Below are positions 33,243-44,900 of a DNA stretch of 64,000 nt, piece after piece (position 1 is the stretch's first letter; every line of letters begins with the position of its first letter). The notes beneath the pieces were generated by a model. That model did no database searches. It had not been told where the DNA came from and was given only the letters and a program-made list of their open reading frames with translations. A program made the translations under genes and the position numbers. Source of the stretch: Diphasiastrum complanatum (Eukaryota > Streptophyta > Lycopodiopsida > Lycopodiales > Lycopodiaceae); assembly GCA_029204225.1 (NCBI GenBank), contig CM055098.1, positions 49,538,277 to 49,602,276 of the forward strand. Direction: 5' to 3'.

Positions 33243-34018
33243 GCCATAGATGGTTCTTTGGAGGAGTTCAATGCTTCTTTAACATTAGATGGTTCTTCAA
33301 AACTAGATAAAGCATAAGAAGTGGATGAGATACCCTCAGCTTGCTGCCCTTTGCCTTGAGATGCCTTGATGGCTCCACTTTTGCCCTTAAAGATCTCCCT
33401 GGTGTGATAGGTGGGTTTGTGCTCCTCCATGAGCTCCTCCTCAAAATCAAGATCTTGCTCCTCGGCCATCTTCTTCTTGATTGTTGGAGCACTTGAGCCT
33501 TCTTCAAGCACATGCATATTATGTTCATCAAAGATAACATCCCTTGAAACAACAAACTTGTTCAAGGATGGGAGATATATTTTGTAGCCCTTGCTTGAGC
33601 TTGCATATCCAAGCACGATCCCTCTTGTGGAAGATAAGTCCTCCTTGGTTCTTGTTTCCAATGGCACATGCACATAGCATATACACCCAAAAAAATTCAA
33701 GTGATTAAGATTGGGTCTCTTTCCATACAACATCCCATAAGGAGTTTTGCCTTCAATTGCTTTGCAAGACGCCCTATTTATCAAGTAGTTTGCACATACA
33801 AGAGATTCATCCCAAAAAGATTTGGGCAAACAAGCATCCAATCTTAAAGCCTTAGAACATTCACATAATGTTCTATTCCTTCTTTCATCAACTCCATTTT
33901 GTTGAGGGGTGTAAGGACAAGAAGTTTCTTTCTTGATCCCTTCCTCCTCACAAAAGGCCTTGAACTCATTAGTCACTTCTAAGAATCTTGATGCTATGAT
34001 TATGATGATTTCCCACAA
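33239..34018 (-). pseudogene. copia integrase C-terminal half
   Basis: A 259-codon frame. It holds the Glu-containing CPYTPQQNGVDERRNRTL block, ASCKAIEGKTPYGMLYGKRP, LNFFGCICYVHVP, GIVLGYASSSKGYKIY and SRDVIFDEH, then an acidic linker ending NVKEALNSS. The middle catalytic Asp lies in the preceding frame (KILRSD, 33969-34265), so a frameshift divides the core. Confidence 0.88.
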
Positions 34019-34920
34019 ACAACTTGAACTTTACAAAAGTATCAAATACTTGAGACCTGAAGGAAAGTAAGAACACCCAACAATATCTTGAGTAGTCATC
34101 AATGAAGGTTAAAAACATGGATGAACCTCCATTAGATTTGGGGCTGGCAATATGCACATCCGAGTGTATGAGCTCAAGAGGATGAGATGACTTTGTGATG
34201 GAGTTAGGAAACACCTTCTTATGTGCCTTGGATAAAACACATGCTTCACAAACCTTGTCGCCCAAAAGACCTTGGTAGGCCTAAAGCATACTCCTCCTTG
34301 ATCATAGCCTCCATGGAACCCGAGTTGACATGTCCAAGTCTTTTGTGCCATAAAGTGAAGGTAGATATCTTGATCTTCTTGGCCAACATGACAACATTAG
34401 CATCCACAGATGCATCCAACTTATAAAGTTTGCCAAGTCTAGTGCCCTTAGCCACTATCTTACCCTTCTTGATGAAACATTCATTTGAAGCAAAATCAAC
34501 ATTAAAACCATTGTCTACCATTTGGCCAACAGATTCTTTGTTATTGTAGGAATGTACAAAACACCTTCTATATTGATTTTTTTGGAAGATCCTAAGAAAA
34601 CTACCAACTCCTTCAATCTTACAAGCTTCATCATTTGTTGTATATATAGATTTTATAGGTCCATCATAAGATAAGAGAGAAGAGAAAAACCCCTTTTGCT
34701 AGTCATGTGTGAACTAGCACCCGAATCGATCCACCGAGGATCTTCTCCTTTGAAGCTTGTTGAGGAAAATATGGACATCATGAGGGATTCCTCATGTGAA
34801 CTCTCCTCCTCCTCCTCCTAGCTCATGTTGGCTTGGCTTTGATCTTGCTTCAGGATTTTGAGGCATAATGCCCCATCTTGCTACAATAGTAGCACTTCAC
34901 CTTGGATTTGTCCTTGAAGA

Positions 34921-36239
<1,319 letters not shown>

Positions 36240-37510
36240 GTAATATTCTATCAAAGATCTGCACAATCCGTATGGTGGGGCAGTAAGCCTAATCTAGCCC
36301 ATGTACGTATCTTCAGTTGTATAGCATATGCATACATTCCTGACAATATCCGCAAGAAGTTGAATGAAAAGGTTGAACAAGGATCCCTCATATGATATGA
36401 TACACATTCATCATACTACAGAATCTAGCCGAAGACTAATCAAATTAAAATCGTCAAAGATATGAAGTTCGATGAGACAAGAATGATGGCCAACAAAGAT
36501 TCAGTTAGCTATGAAATTCTAGGCAAGCAGTACTACAACCTGCCGACATCGACAGAGGGAAAGCACCCTGAAAACCAAGAACATGAAGACGTAGTGGGTC
36601 TACAAACACAAATATGGATCGGATGGCAATGTATCAAAATACAAAGCCAGACTGGTTGAGATATACCCAAAAAATCCTAGAAGATTTTGGGATGCTAAAT
36701 TGCAAAGGAGCGAATACTCCAATGCTTGTAGGAACAATACTGACAAACAAAAATTGTTCGAGAACTGAAGAAGGAAGGGAATTGATGCAGCTTACACCAT
36801 ATAGGAAGCTGATCGGATTGTTAATGTACCTTGCAGATAACACACTTCCTGACATTGCTTATGCCATGTTCACGATTAGCCAATTTTGTTCAAATTCAGG
36901 CTCGACTCATTGGAAGATTGCAAAACAAATTTTGCAATATCTTCAATTAACAAAAGATTTTGGTTTGTGTTAATGTCGTGATGCAGGGTTCTAGATGCTT
37001 TCCTATAGTGATGCTTGCTAGGCATCTCTCAAGGATGACTACAAAAGTGTCTCAGGAGGATGCACCATCGCATCAGGAGCAGCAATTCTCTGGGTAAGCA
37101 AGAAATAGACCATTGTGGCTCGGTCATCCTGCGAAGTAGCGTATGTTGCAGCAGTAAAGATGGCCAACAAAATAATTTAGCTCAAACAGTTCCTTGACGA
37201 ACTGTGTGAAACGAGGAATGAACCTTTGATTTTGCAGATGGACAACACATCTGCAATACTTCTGACAAAAGACCCTGTGTTTCACTCAAGGACAAAACAC
37301 ATTGCGATCAAATACCACTTGATAAGGGATCTGATTGGGAAGAAGATATTGCAGACTACCTTCATTGGAACAAAGGATATGGTAGCTGACATTTTCAAAA
37401 AGGCCTTAGACAAAGGTCTATTCGAGAAACAGAGGAGCAGTCTTGGAGTCGTCAAGCTATCATGCTTTGAGAGGGAGTTGAAGAAACAAAATGTTTCTAT
37501 TGCCAAAGCC
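36240..37510 (+). mobile_element. Ty1/copia 3' half: integrase tail, RT C-terminus, RNase H
   Basis: Plus strand. Integrase C-terminal region KPNLAHVRIFSCIAYAYIP (near 36290) leads to the RDMKFDE motif and a linker (to 36600). It joins directly to RT thumb sequence (RYTQKILEDFGMLNCK, YRKLIGLLMYLA, 36614-36973), so the RT catalytic centre is missing. RNase H follows with stops (YSDAC, KSVSGGCTIASGAAI, 36975-37200), then HSRTKHIAIKYHLIRD and the C-terminus (37226-37500). Confidence 0.85.
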
Positions 37511-37687
37511 TTGCTAGCTCTCGACTCTGATTTTGACAGAAAAGACACAAAAAATAAAATTTTCACGAACAATTTCGTGACACATGACACAAAATTGTTT
37601 CGCGACACAAAATCATTCTTGCTCCACGAACGACCAAGAAGTTTAGCCAAATACCAAGGGGTACAAGTATATGATCAGATACCATGA
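37226..37687 (+). pseudogene. copia RNase H C-terminal part
   Basis: QMDNTSAILLTKDPV, HSRTKHIAIKYHLIRDLI and MVADIFKKALDK are the conserved end of copia pol. The original stop region is probably near GAGAGGGAGTTG (37470-37481, polypurine-like). The remainder of the frame is probably LTR. Confidence 0.8.
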
Positions 37688-38515
37688 CATCAGCAAAAGT
37701 ACTCTAGATCTTGGCTAATCTGCCACTCTTGTAATTCGCGATTAGTTGTAGATGTTTAATCTTTCTGATATGGAAGTTACACGACGCGACAAAAAATACT
37801 AAATACATGTCCAACTGTGAGCGAGACAATTTTGTAACAGGATCTGTATATCCATAAGTCCGCTAGTAAGCGAGACATGAATCATGGGAGAACTATATTT
37901 CTCTCACGTCAATGCACTATGTGGATCTGTCATGCAGTGCTAGAAATCAGAAAAATTAATAGATAATATTGTAGTTGTTATGCACATGTTATTCTGTATG
38001 ATTGTATGATCTTGAATGAATATTTATCTGCTACTATTCATGTATTTGATTCACTTGTTTATTCAATTCCGCACATTGGTTTGATTTTGTTGAATGCTAT
38101 ATTAATCTATTAACATAGATTAGTAGTGTCTGTCTACACTCTGAAGGATTGTAGGAATGATATAGCCGACAATGACCAACAATCATATCTGAATTCATGA
38201 CAAACTGATTTTTGTTCGCAAATGCTTTCGCTTCATGTTTCGCTTCACTTCGCGATCACTTGGCTATAAGCATAAATAGCTCACTTAAGTTTTCGTTTCG
38301 TTTCGTCTCGTTACAGAGCCTGATCGATCTTTTTGTGAATTCTTCTCTTTCGTCTAGTTTCGCTTCGTTTCGGTTTGTTGTAGAGCTTGATTGGATTGTA
38401 AATTCTTCTCGAGCAGAGGTTATTCGTAATCAGAACAGTTTTACAAAATTGTTCACAAATCGTTCAAGAGATTTCTATCAGTTCATTTCCAGAATTTTAA
38501 TGGATTTTTGAATTT
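37492..38515 (+). repeat. Candidate 3' LTR of the copia 3' half
   Basis: Begins TGTTTCTATT after the purine tract. The TTCG/TTTCG-rich part (38210-38400) resembles the U5 of the LTRs at 40930 and 44520. The 5' partner is not in the window and the right end is a guess. Confidence 0.4.
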
Positions 38516-38559
38516 GCACAATTTGCACGTTCTGATATTTTCCATCACCTTTTTCTTTG

Positions 38560-39127
38560 TGGCTAGCACTACACTTGGCCAATTCTCAATTTCCTCAGTT
38601 AGCATGCACGAGCTGGCGGCTTTATTGGCATTTTGCTCTAGTGGGTTATTGGTTTGGCCTGCAATATCTGCTTAGTGTACGGAACTTGCCCATATTTTGT
38701 CTTTAGGATTTTCATAATTTTTCAAATATGTCCCAACATTTTTCGGCTCCATTTTTTAACGACAAGCCAACTTTTTGTAGGCATTCATGACTAGGGCTCC
38801 TTCAGCAATCGGTTTCTTTGAGAATACATTGGGCATTGTATATTAGTAAAAATTGTCATGATACATGGTGAGATTTTAGTGTGGCTTTGTTGGTTGTTTC
38901 AATTTCTATAACTGGTCAATTTTTATAACCGAAAAATATTTTTTTAAACCATTTCTAAGGCCGCAAAATTCTCTCTAGCCGCATTCAGGAAGGGTTGGGA
39001 CCCACTTCTACAGGCAATGAATGCCAGTTTTTACATCGATTTTCAAGTTTTCATGTCGATTTTTACAATTTCACAAAAATTGCTTTAAAAAATAGTTCAA
39101 TTTTCTATGTAGAAACATCAGCTAACA
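38560..39127 (-). repeat. Inverse, diverged copy of the LTR starting at 21645
   Basis: Read on the minus strand from 39127 it begins TGTTAGCTGAT and matches TGTTAGCCGAT (21645) onward for several hundred bases, with clear blocks such as CCATTTCTAAGGCC and TTTTACATCGATTTT. It is a solo or truncated LTR. Confidence 0.7.
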
Positions 39128-39329
39128 TCAAATAAGTATATAGTTGTATGATTCTACTATTTCAAAGCTTTTCAATAGTAGAGATACTATATTTTTTGAA
39201 GATCTGTTTATTGATCTTAAAGACAAAAGTACAGCTCAAAAAGAATCACAAGTTATTTTTGTTGTCAACAAACCATAAATTCAAATTCCAAATTCAAATA
39301 GCTCAAAAAATGAATAACTTATAGACAGG

Positions 39330-40444
39330 AAGACGCTGCTATTCGACAACAACAACAAGATCAGAAAATGCAGCCTCCATTGCCACCCAGAGGATCAACA
39401 AGAATTCAAACACAAACTCTCTACTATATTAATGAGTCAGTTTGTTATCAGATTCAAGAACCAATCATTGTTGATGAAGCACTCATATAGGCTAACTTAG
39501 ATCTTTGGAGAGAAGCAATGCACCGAGAATATAAATTTTTGATCAAGAATACGACTTGGTTTGTTGTCAAATTGCCTGCGGACTCAAATAAGGTTAATTG
39601 TAAATGGATTTTCAAATTCAAGTACAAAGTTGATGGAAGCATAGATTGAAGGAAAGCTTGGCTAGTGGCTAGGAGATTTTCTCACATTCCCAATGTTGCT
39701 TAACTTGAGACATTCTATTTTGTAATTAATTATTCTTTGATTAGATTATTATTATCTTATGTTGTTGTAGCCAATCTTGAAGTACATTAATTAGATGCAT
39801 AGACAGCTTATCTCAATGGAAAGAAGACATATACATGATGCAACCAGAAGGTTATGGCAAAGAAGATCATGTATGCAAACTCCACAAAGCAATGTATGGC
39901 TTGAAGCAATTTGCACAAGCATGGTTTCAAAAAGATAATTTTGTTTGCTCATTCAACTTGGATTCGAACCAAGCTCATATTTGAGTGTTTACTTCAAGAC
40001 CATGCAACAATCCTTTATAATCATCACACTAAATGTTGATGATAAATGTTGACATCATTTATTATCTTATAAATGATGTCAAGAATTTTTTTTCAAAATT
40101 CATTATAAAAGACTATTGTCTCATAATCTAGATTTTCAAAGAGATACAATATGATGAATTTTCAGATTATCTACTCATCTATGGATCCAAGTTTAAAGTT
40201 ATCATAAGGAGCAATGTCCTTAGTCAATAGAGGAGCAAGAGCATATGAGAGATTACATAGCATTTGGTATTAGCTCATTAAGCTAGTTTATAGATAACCC
40301 TAGTATGATTTGTTGGAAGGCTCTTATCAGAGTCATGAGATATGTTCAAGCAACCATGGACCTATGCATCCATTATGGAGAAGTCGATGCAAATCAACTC
40401 CAAGTATTAATTGGATATATAGGTGCAAGCTGGGCAGGAGATAT
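39330..40444 (+). mobile_element. Old copia pol remnant, left part (RT and start of RNase H)
   Basis: Plus strand. A Gln-rich linker (QQQQDQKMQPPLP) leads to RT: HREYKFLIKNTTW, VNCKWIFKFKYKVDGSI, then a broken palm (TAYLNG near 39810, HKAMYGLKQ near 39895), and finally RNase H (YIGASWAGD at about 40420). Many stops and frameshifts. Coding sequence is interrupted at 40444 after SWAGD and resumes at 44654. Confidence 0.8.
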
Positions 40445-41084
40445 TGTCGTGAATCTGTCGCGAATCCAATTCTATTCGCGTTCGTCTGGTTTTCTTTTGC
40501 GAAAGCTTTCAGGATCCTAGGCAAGCAACTATAGATCACAGGACATAAAAGATTCGAGCAATCAAGATGACGAGAACAATGAGATGGAGAAGAGAGCAAT
40601 TGCATTATCCATTTTTGAGATTCGAGTGAGTTGGTCAGTGTCTCGCTTGTTGGCAGCCTGACGCTCAGCTCAATCGCTGTGTTCTGCTCATTGGTAGACT
40701 TTCATGCATAACTACTCTCACTACTTTCTGTCTCTCTATCTTCTTGTTTGTATTAATCAAAATTGTGTATATATCTCCACTGCGTGGAATTTACAAGACA
40801 ACTAAACAGAGAATTACAAGACAACTCAATGCTAATCAACTAGTTAGTTATTCTCTGCTATTGCTAACTCTTTTAGCTGAGCATGAAATACAATACACCA
40901 TGCTCGTCGAGCTGCCAGTTGGTAGCGTGAATTGTTTTCCTTTGTCTTCGTTTCGTTTCGTTTCGTGTCTTTTGGTCTTCGAGATATGTTCGTTTCGGGG
41001 TATGTTCGCCCTTCGACCTTCGTTTCGTTTCGCTTCGCTTCGTCACCTTCGCGACAAAGGTACAAGAGTTCACAATTTCTGACA
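40445..41084 (-). repeat. 3' LTR of the nested copia element
   Basis: 640 bp; on the minus strand it starts TGTCAGAAATTG. It carries a (TTTCG)-rich segment around 40940-41040. Matches 44027-44653. Confidence 0.93.
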
Positions 41085-41454
41085 CTTCCTCTTGAACCTT
41101 GCAACTTTGTATATTTAATCCAATTGTCTTTCTTTGCCTTGTGAAGAGTGGTTTGTCGAGCGGCTTCATGAGCAGATCTGCAATCATGTCTTCAGACTTT
41201 TTGTACTCAACCTTGAGCTCTCCTTTCGAGATCAAGTCTTGAATATAATGGTACTTCAGAGGTATATGTTTTGTCTTTGAATGGAAAATAGGACCTTGGG
41301 ATAGATATATGGCACTTTGAGAATCCATCATTAATGTGCATGGTTCTCCTTGTGGTATGTCAATTGCCTCCAACATCATCTGGAACCATATTACCTCGTT
41401 CGCCATCTTTGAAGCTGCGACATATTCAGCTTCGCACGAGGATTGAGCCACCAA
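40873..41454 (-). pseudogene. copia RNase H, nested element
   Basis: SSCEAEYVAASKMANEVIW contains the catalytic Glu region, followed by MMDSQSAIYLSQGP, HSKTKHIPLKYHYIQD and DMIADLLMKPLDKPLF, the pol C-terminus. The frame continues artificially into the 3' LTR from about 41085 downward. Confidence 0.85.
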
Positions 41455-41472
41455 GGTTTGTTTCTTGCATAT

Positions 41473-41889
41473 TCAGCTGATTGCTGCTCCACATGCAATC
41501 GAACATCCTCCTATCATAGACTTGCTGTCGTCTTTGCAGCTTGCCCAGCTTGCATCACTGTAGTGGTGTAGCTTGAATCCTTTGTCTTCTTTGTCTGCTT
41601 TGTAGGTTAATCCCATGTTTTGGGTACCCTTCAGATATTGTAGGATTCGTTTTGCCATTTGCCAATGCGCTATGCTAGGGTTCAAAGAGAATTGGCTTAA
41701 AGTATAGACCGAGAAATCCAAATCGGGCCTAGTATAGATTGTGAAGTACATCAGACTACCGATCAGGTTTTGGTACGGTACACCTTCCATCCTCTGTCTC
41801 CACTCATCTGTATTTGGACAATAAAAGATTAATTTTACATCTCTACTCGACATGACTTTCTTCGTGGTTGGGTTGTAGAGTCTGTACAC
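41473..41889 (-). pseudogene. copia linker fused to RT thumb, nested element
   Basis: YNPTTKKVMSSRDVKLIF is the integrase tail. RT resumes at once with YQNLIGSLMYFTIYTRPDLD and WQMAKRILQYLKGTQ, then RNase H (HHYSDASWASCKDD). The RT catalytic core, roughly 200 residues, is absent. Confidence 0.88.
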
Positions 41890-42500
41890 TTATGATCCGT
41901 TTGAGTATCTGACTATGATTGTCTGTTCTGATTTTTCATCGAGCTTATTTTTTTGTTCTTTTGGTATGTGCTTGTATGTTGCACAATCGAATACACACAC
42001 ATATGACAAATCAGGCTTTCTACTTGTCCACATTTCGTACGGTGTCTTGTCTTCCAAGGCTGTCGTTGTTGATCTGTTCTGTAGGTGTATTGCTGCAGCT
42101 ATTGCCTCAGCCCAAAATTGACTTGGAAATCGAGCCTGTGCCATCATGCATCTGGCTCCTTCGACTAGCGTCCTGTTTCTTCTTTCTGTGACACCATTAC
42201 ATTTGGGTGTGTATGCAAGAGTGAATTGATGCTCCATTCCTTGTTCTTGGCAGAATCTAGAAAATTTTGTCCTCTTATACTCACCTCCATTATCAGACCT
42301 GATGATCTAAATCTTCCTTGAGATATGTCTCTCTGCAAATGTCACGAACTTCTTGAAAGAGTCAAACACTTCAGATTTTTTTTTTTAGATAATCGATCGT
42401 TGTCATCCGGCTGTAGTCATCAATGAATGTCAAAAAATACCTCGATCCTGAGAGCGAATCGACTTTCATCGGTCCACAAACATCTGAGTGGACAAGCTCA
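41890..42500 (-). pseudogene. copia integrase core, nested element
   Basis: LVHSDVCGPM (just below 42500), FLTFIDDYSRMT and IIRSDNGGEY give the two catalytic Asp; LAYTPKCNGVTERRNRTL (42237 downward) gives the Glu block. A stop near 42309 and a T-run frameshift near 42382 break the frame. Confidence 0.85.
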
Positions 42501-42523
42501 AGAACTTCTTTAGCTCTTTTTTC

Positions 42524-43100
42524 CTAATGTATGAATGGATTCCGATGTTGTTTTCCTTTTTGACAAGCTTCGTAGAACTTAGTATCGGGTCTGAATGTTT
42601 GCAGACCTGTGACTATGTCTTTCTTCCTCATGTTTAGATGATACATTCTTTTGTGCCAGAGTTGATCTTCGTTTTCAGATGCATTTAGTATGCTATCAGA
42701 TTTGCTGATTATCTTGGCTTGGTAGAGATTTCCTTCTTTGCATCTAATTGTCAACAACTTGTTTGTTGTTTTCTCAATCATTCAACATGTATTGCCATTG
42801 AATAGAACTCGAATTCCAAGATCTACCATCTTGGAGATTGATAGCAATTCTCTTCTTAGTGAAGATACGTAGAGTGCTCCTGGCAGCTCTGCTTGTCCTG
42901 ATACTGTTCACAGTTGTAGAGTCCCAATGCCCTTGACATCGTGTCAGCTTCCATCGCTTAGAATCACTACTCTGTTGTCTTCGAGTTTTCTGAAGTCGAT
43001 CAAGATTCTTTTGTTGCAAGTAATGTGTGAGGTCGCTCTTGAATCAATGACTACATCGTAGTCTTGTTCAGTGTAGCTTGTTGAAGCTTCATCAAAAAGC
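42524..43100 (-). pseudogene. copia protease and GAG-pre-integrase, nested element
   Basis: The protease motif appears as VVIDSRATSHIT near 43050, with Arg where Gly is standard. GAG-pre-integrase follows as QLWHKRMYHLN (about 42670) and YEACQKGKQ. Stops occur near 42900 and 42784. Confidence 0.82.
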
Positions 43101-43179
43101 TTCATCTCCTTTGTCTACATCTTTGGATGACTCTGCAACATTCGCTTTGTTAGTTTTGTTTTTTCTTTTCGGGTTGAAT

Positions 43180-43961
43180 CTGCAATCGTATGCAGAGTGC
43201 CCCTTCTTCTTGCAGTGCATGTAAGGTATCGTTGGATTGAACCAGCATCTATTGGCTATGTGTCATGGTTTGTGACAATGATCACAAGAAGAAGATTGTT
43301 GGTTGTCGTTGCCTTTGCTCGAAGAATTTGTGTTCGGCCTGTCGAATCTGGACTTGTTCTTGTTCTTCTTCCTTCCCTTCGTGAAAAGAGCTTTCTCTTA
43401 ATCACTGCTTTCTGCTCCTTCATCCCTCATCAGTCTCTCATCAGCGACAAGACTGATTGCTCTCTTGAATGTCATATATGGTAGACTCAGTATGAGCATT
43501 CTCAACGGCTGATAGGACGTAGGTAGAGATTTCATGAAGTACATCAGCTGTTGCTGAGCCTGGTGTTCCTACCCCGATGCAGCGAGTTGAGCGAAGATCG
43601 TTCTGATCTTCTCAACATGCTGATCCAACTGGTTGCCATCCCATCATATAGATTGCAGCTGATTGTGAAGATGCATCACTGAAGCAGAAGTCCTCACTTC
43701 AGCTTCATGGCTGCTCTCACAATCTTCAATCTGCATGAATATTTCTTCGTTGATGGACGAAATGATGATCGCCATTGCACGTTCATATTTTCTGATCCAC
43801 TCAACTCTCCTTGGGTCTCCCTCTGGAGGCTGCACCTCTATGAGTTCGAGCACTGACCAAATGCCTTTACCCTTCACAAGTGTTTTGATTTTGAATTTCC
43901 ATACTCCGTAATTTTTGCCATAAAGATTGATTGCTATTCTTGTCTGGATTGTTGTAGCCAT
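43180..43961 (-). pseudogene. copia gag, nested element
   Basis: Starts MATTIQTRIAINLYGKNYG; WKFKIKTLV and the UBN2-type pattern follow to 43644, where the frame breaks. The zinc knuckle near 43200 reads YMHCKKKGHSAYDC: the first Cys is Tyr. Confidence 0.82.
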
Positions 43962-44014
43962 ATTGTGTTGCCTAGAGAATCATTGTTCAGATATCAGTAA
44001 GTGATAACCTCAGA

Positions 44015-44026
44015 GCTTTGATACCA
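44015..44026 (-). other. Primer-binding site of the nested element
   Basis: TGGTATCAAAGC on the minus strand is one base from the tRNA-Met site TGGTATCAGAGC and abuts the 5' LTR. Confidence 0.88.
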
Positions 44027-44653
44027 TGTCGCGAATCTGTCACGGATCTGATTCTATTTGCGATCGTCTGATTTTCTTTTGCGGAAGCTTTCAGGATCCT
44101 AGGCAGGCGACTAAAGAACACAAAACATAAGATTTGAGCAATCAAGACGATGAGAACAATGAAATGGAAAAGAGAGCAATTGTATTATCTGTTTTTGAGA
44201 TTTGGGTGAGTTGGTTAGTGTCTCGCTCATTGGCGGCTTGACACTCAGCTCAATCGCTGTGTTCTGCTCATTGGCAGACTTTCATGCACAGCTATTCTCA
44301 CTATTTTTCGTCTCTCTATCTTCTTGTTTGTATTAATCAAAATTGTGTATATATCTCCACTATGTGGAGTTTACAAGACAGCTAAATAGAGAATTACAAG
44401 ACAAGTCAATGCTAATTAACTAGTTAGTTATTCTTTGTTATTGTAAATCTCAGTTGAGCGTGAAGTACAATACATCACGCTCGTCGAGCTGCTAGTTGGC
44501 AGTGCGAATTGTTTTCCTTCGTCTTCGTTTCGTTTCGTGTCTTTCGGTCTTTGAGATATGTTCGACTTTCGGGGTATGTTCGCCCTTCGACCTTCGTTTC
44601 GTTAAGCTTCGTCACCTTTGCGACAAAGTTGCAGGAGTTCACAATTTCTGATA
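44027..44653 (-). repeat. 5' LTR of the nested copia element
   Basis: 627 bp, homologous to 40445-41084. Differences in the first 50 bases (plus strand) are nearly all C/T or G/A transitions. Confidence 0.93.
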
Positions 44654-44900
44654 GATATTGACACTCATAAATTCACATCTAGCTTTACCTTCTTGTATTT
44701 CTTAGAATAGTCATAAGCAAACCTCCTTTGCTCTATGATCTACAAAATCAAAAAATATTGATGCTTCACATGCTACTAAAGAAGCAATTTGGTTTAGGAA
44801 CTTGTTATCAAACATCAATTTGAAATTGCATACAAAATATTTTGTGCCATGTTAAACCTATTGATCAAGGGCTTCATGGATCCAGATTAAGGGGAGGCAA
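44654..44900 (+). pseudogene. Old copia pol remnant, right part (rest of RNase H)
   Basis: Continues the RNase H interrupted at 40444: IDTHKFTSSFTFLYF, LWSTKSKNIDASHATKEAIWF and LLSNINLK, in shifting frames, match the part after SWAGD in copia RNase H. AGATTAAGGGGAGG (44885-44898) is a likely polypurine tract. Confidence 0.8.

Larger units (their letters stand above)
32640..34920 (-). mobile_element. Ty1/copia fragment with RT deletion and mutated YVDD
   Basis: In minus-strand order: zinc knuckle CYYCSKMGHYASKS (near 34880; last Cys replaced by Ser), protease RWIDSGASSHM (near 34720), GAG-pre-integrase LWHKRLGHV (34521-34246), integrase core LIHSDVH, CPYTPQQNGVDERRNR (34265-33239), the integrase tail and linker, then RT from the QASKSW block onward (33242-32763). 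RT residues between AMKEE and YGLRQ are deleted. The polymerase box reads IYVDYII: its second Asp is now Tyr. RNase H is reduced to a few residues before 32640. Confidence 0.88.
40440..44658 (-). mobile_element. Ty1/copia element with LTR pair and GATAT target duplication
   Basis: The LTRs are 40445-41084 and 44027-44653. GATAT occurs immediately outside both (40440-40444 and 44654-44658). The primer site TGGTATCAAAGC is at 44026-44015 (minus) and a purine tract CAAGAGGAAG precedes the 3' LTR. Minus-strand order is gag (43961-43644), knuckle, protease, integrase, RT remnant, RNase H. RT is deleted from the linker (SSRDVKLIF) straight to YQNLIGSLMY, the protease motif reads DSRA instead of DSGA, and there are stops, so it is disabled. 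It sits inside the RNase H frame of the older plus-strand copia element. Confidence 0.94.
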
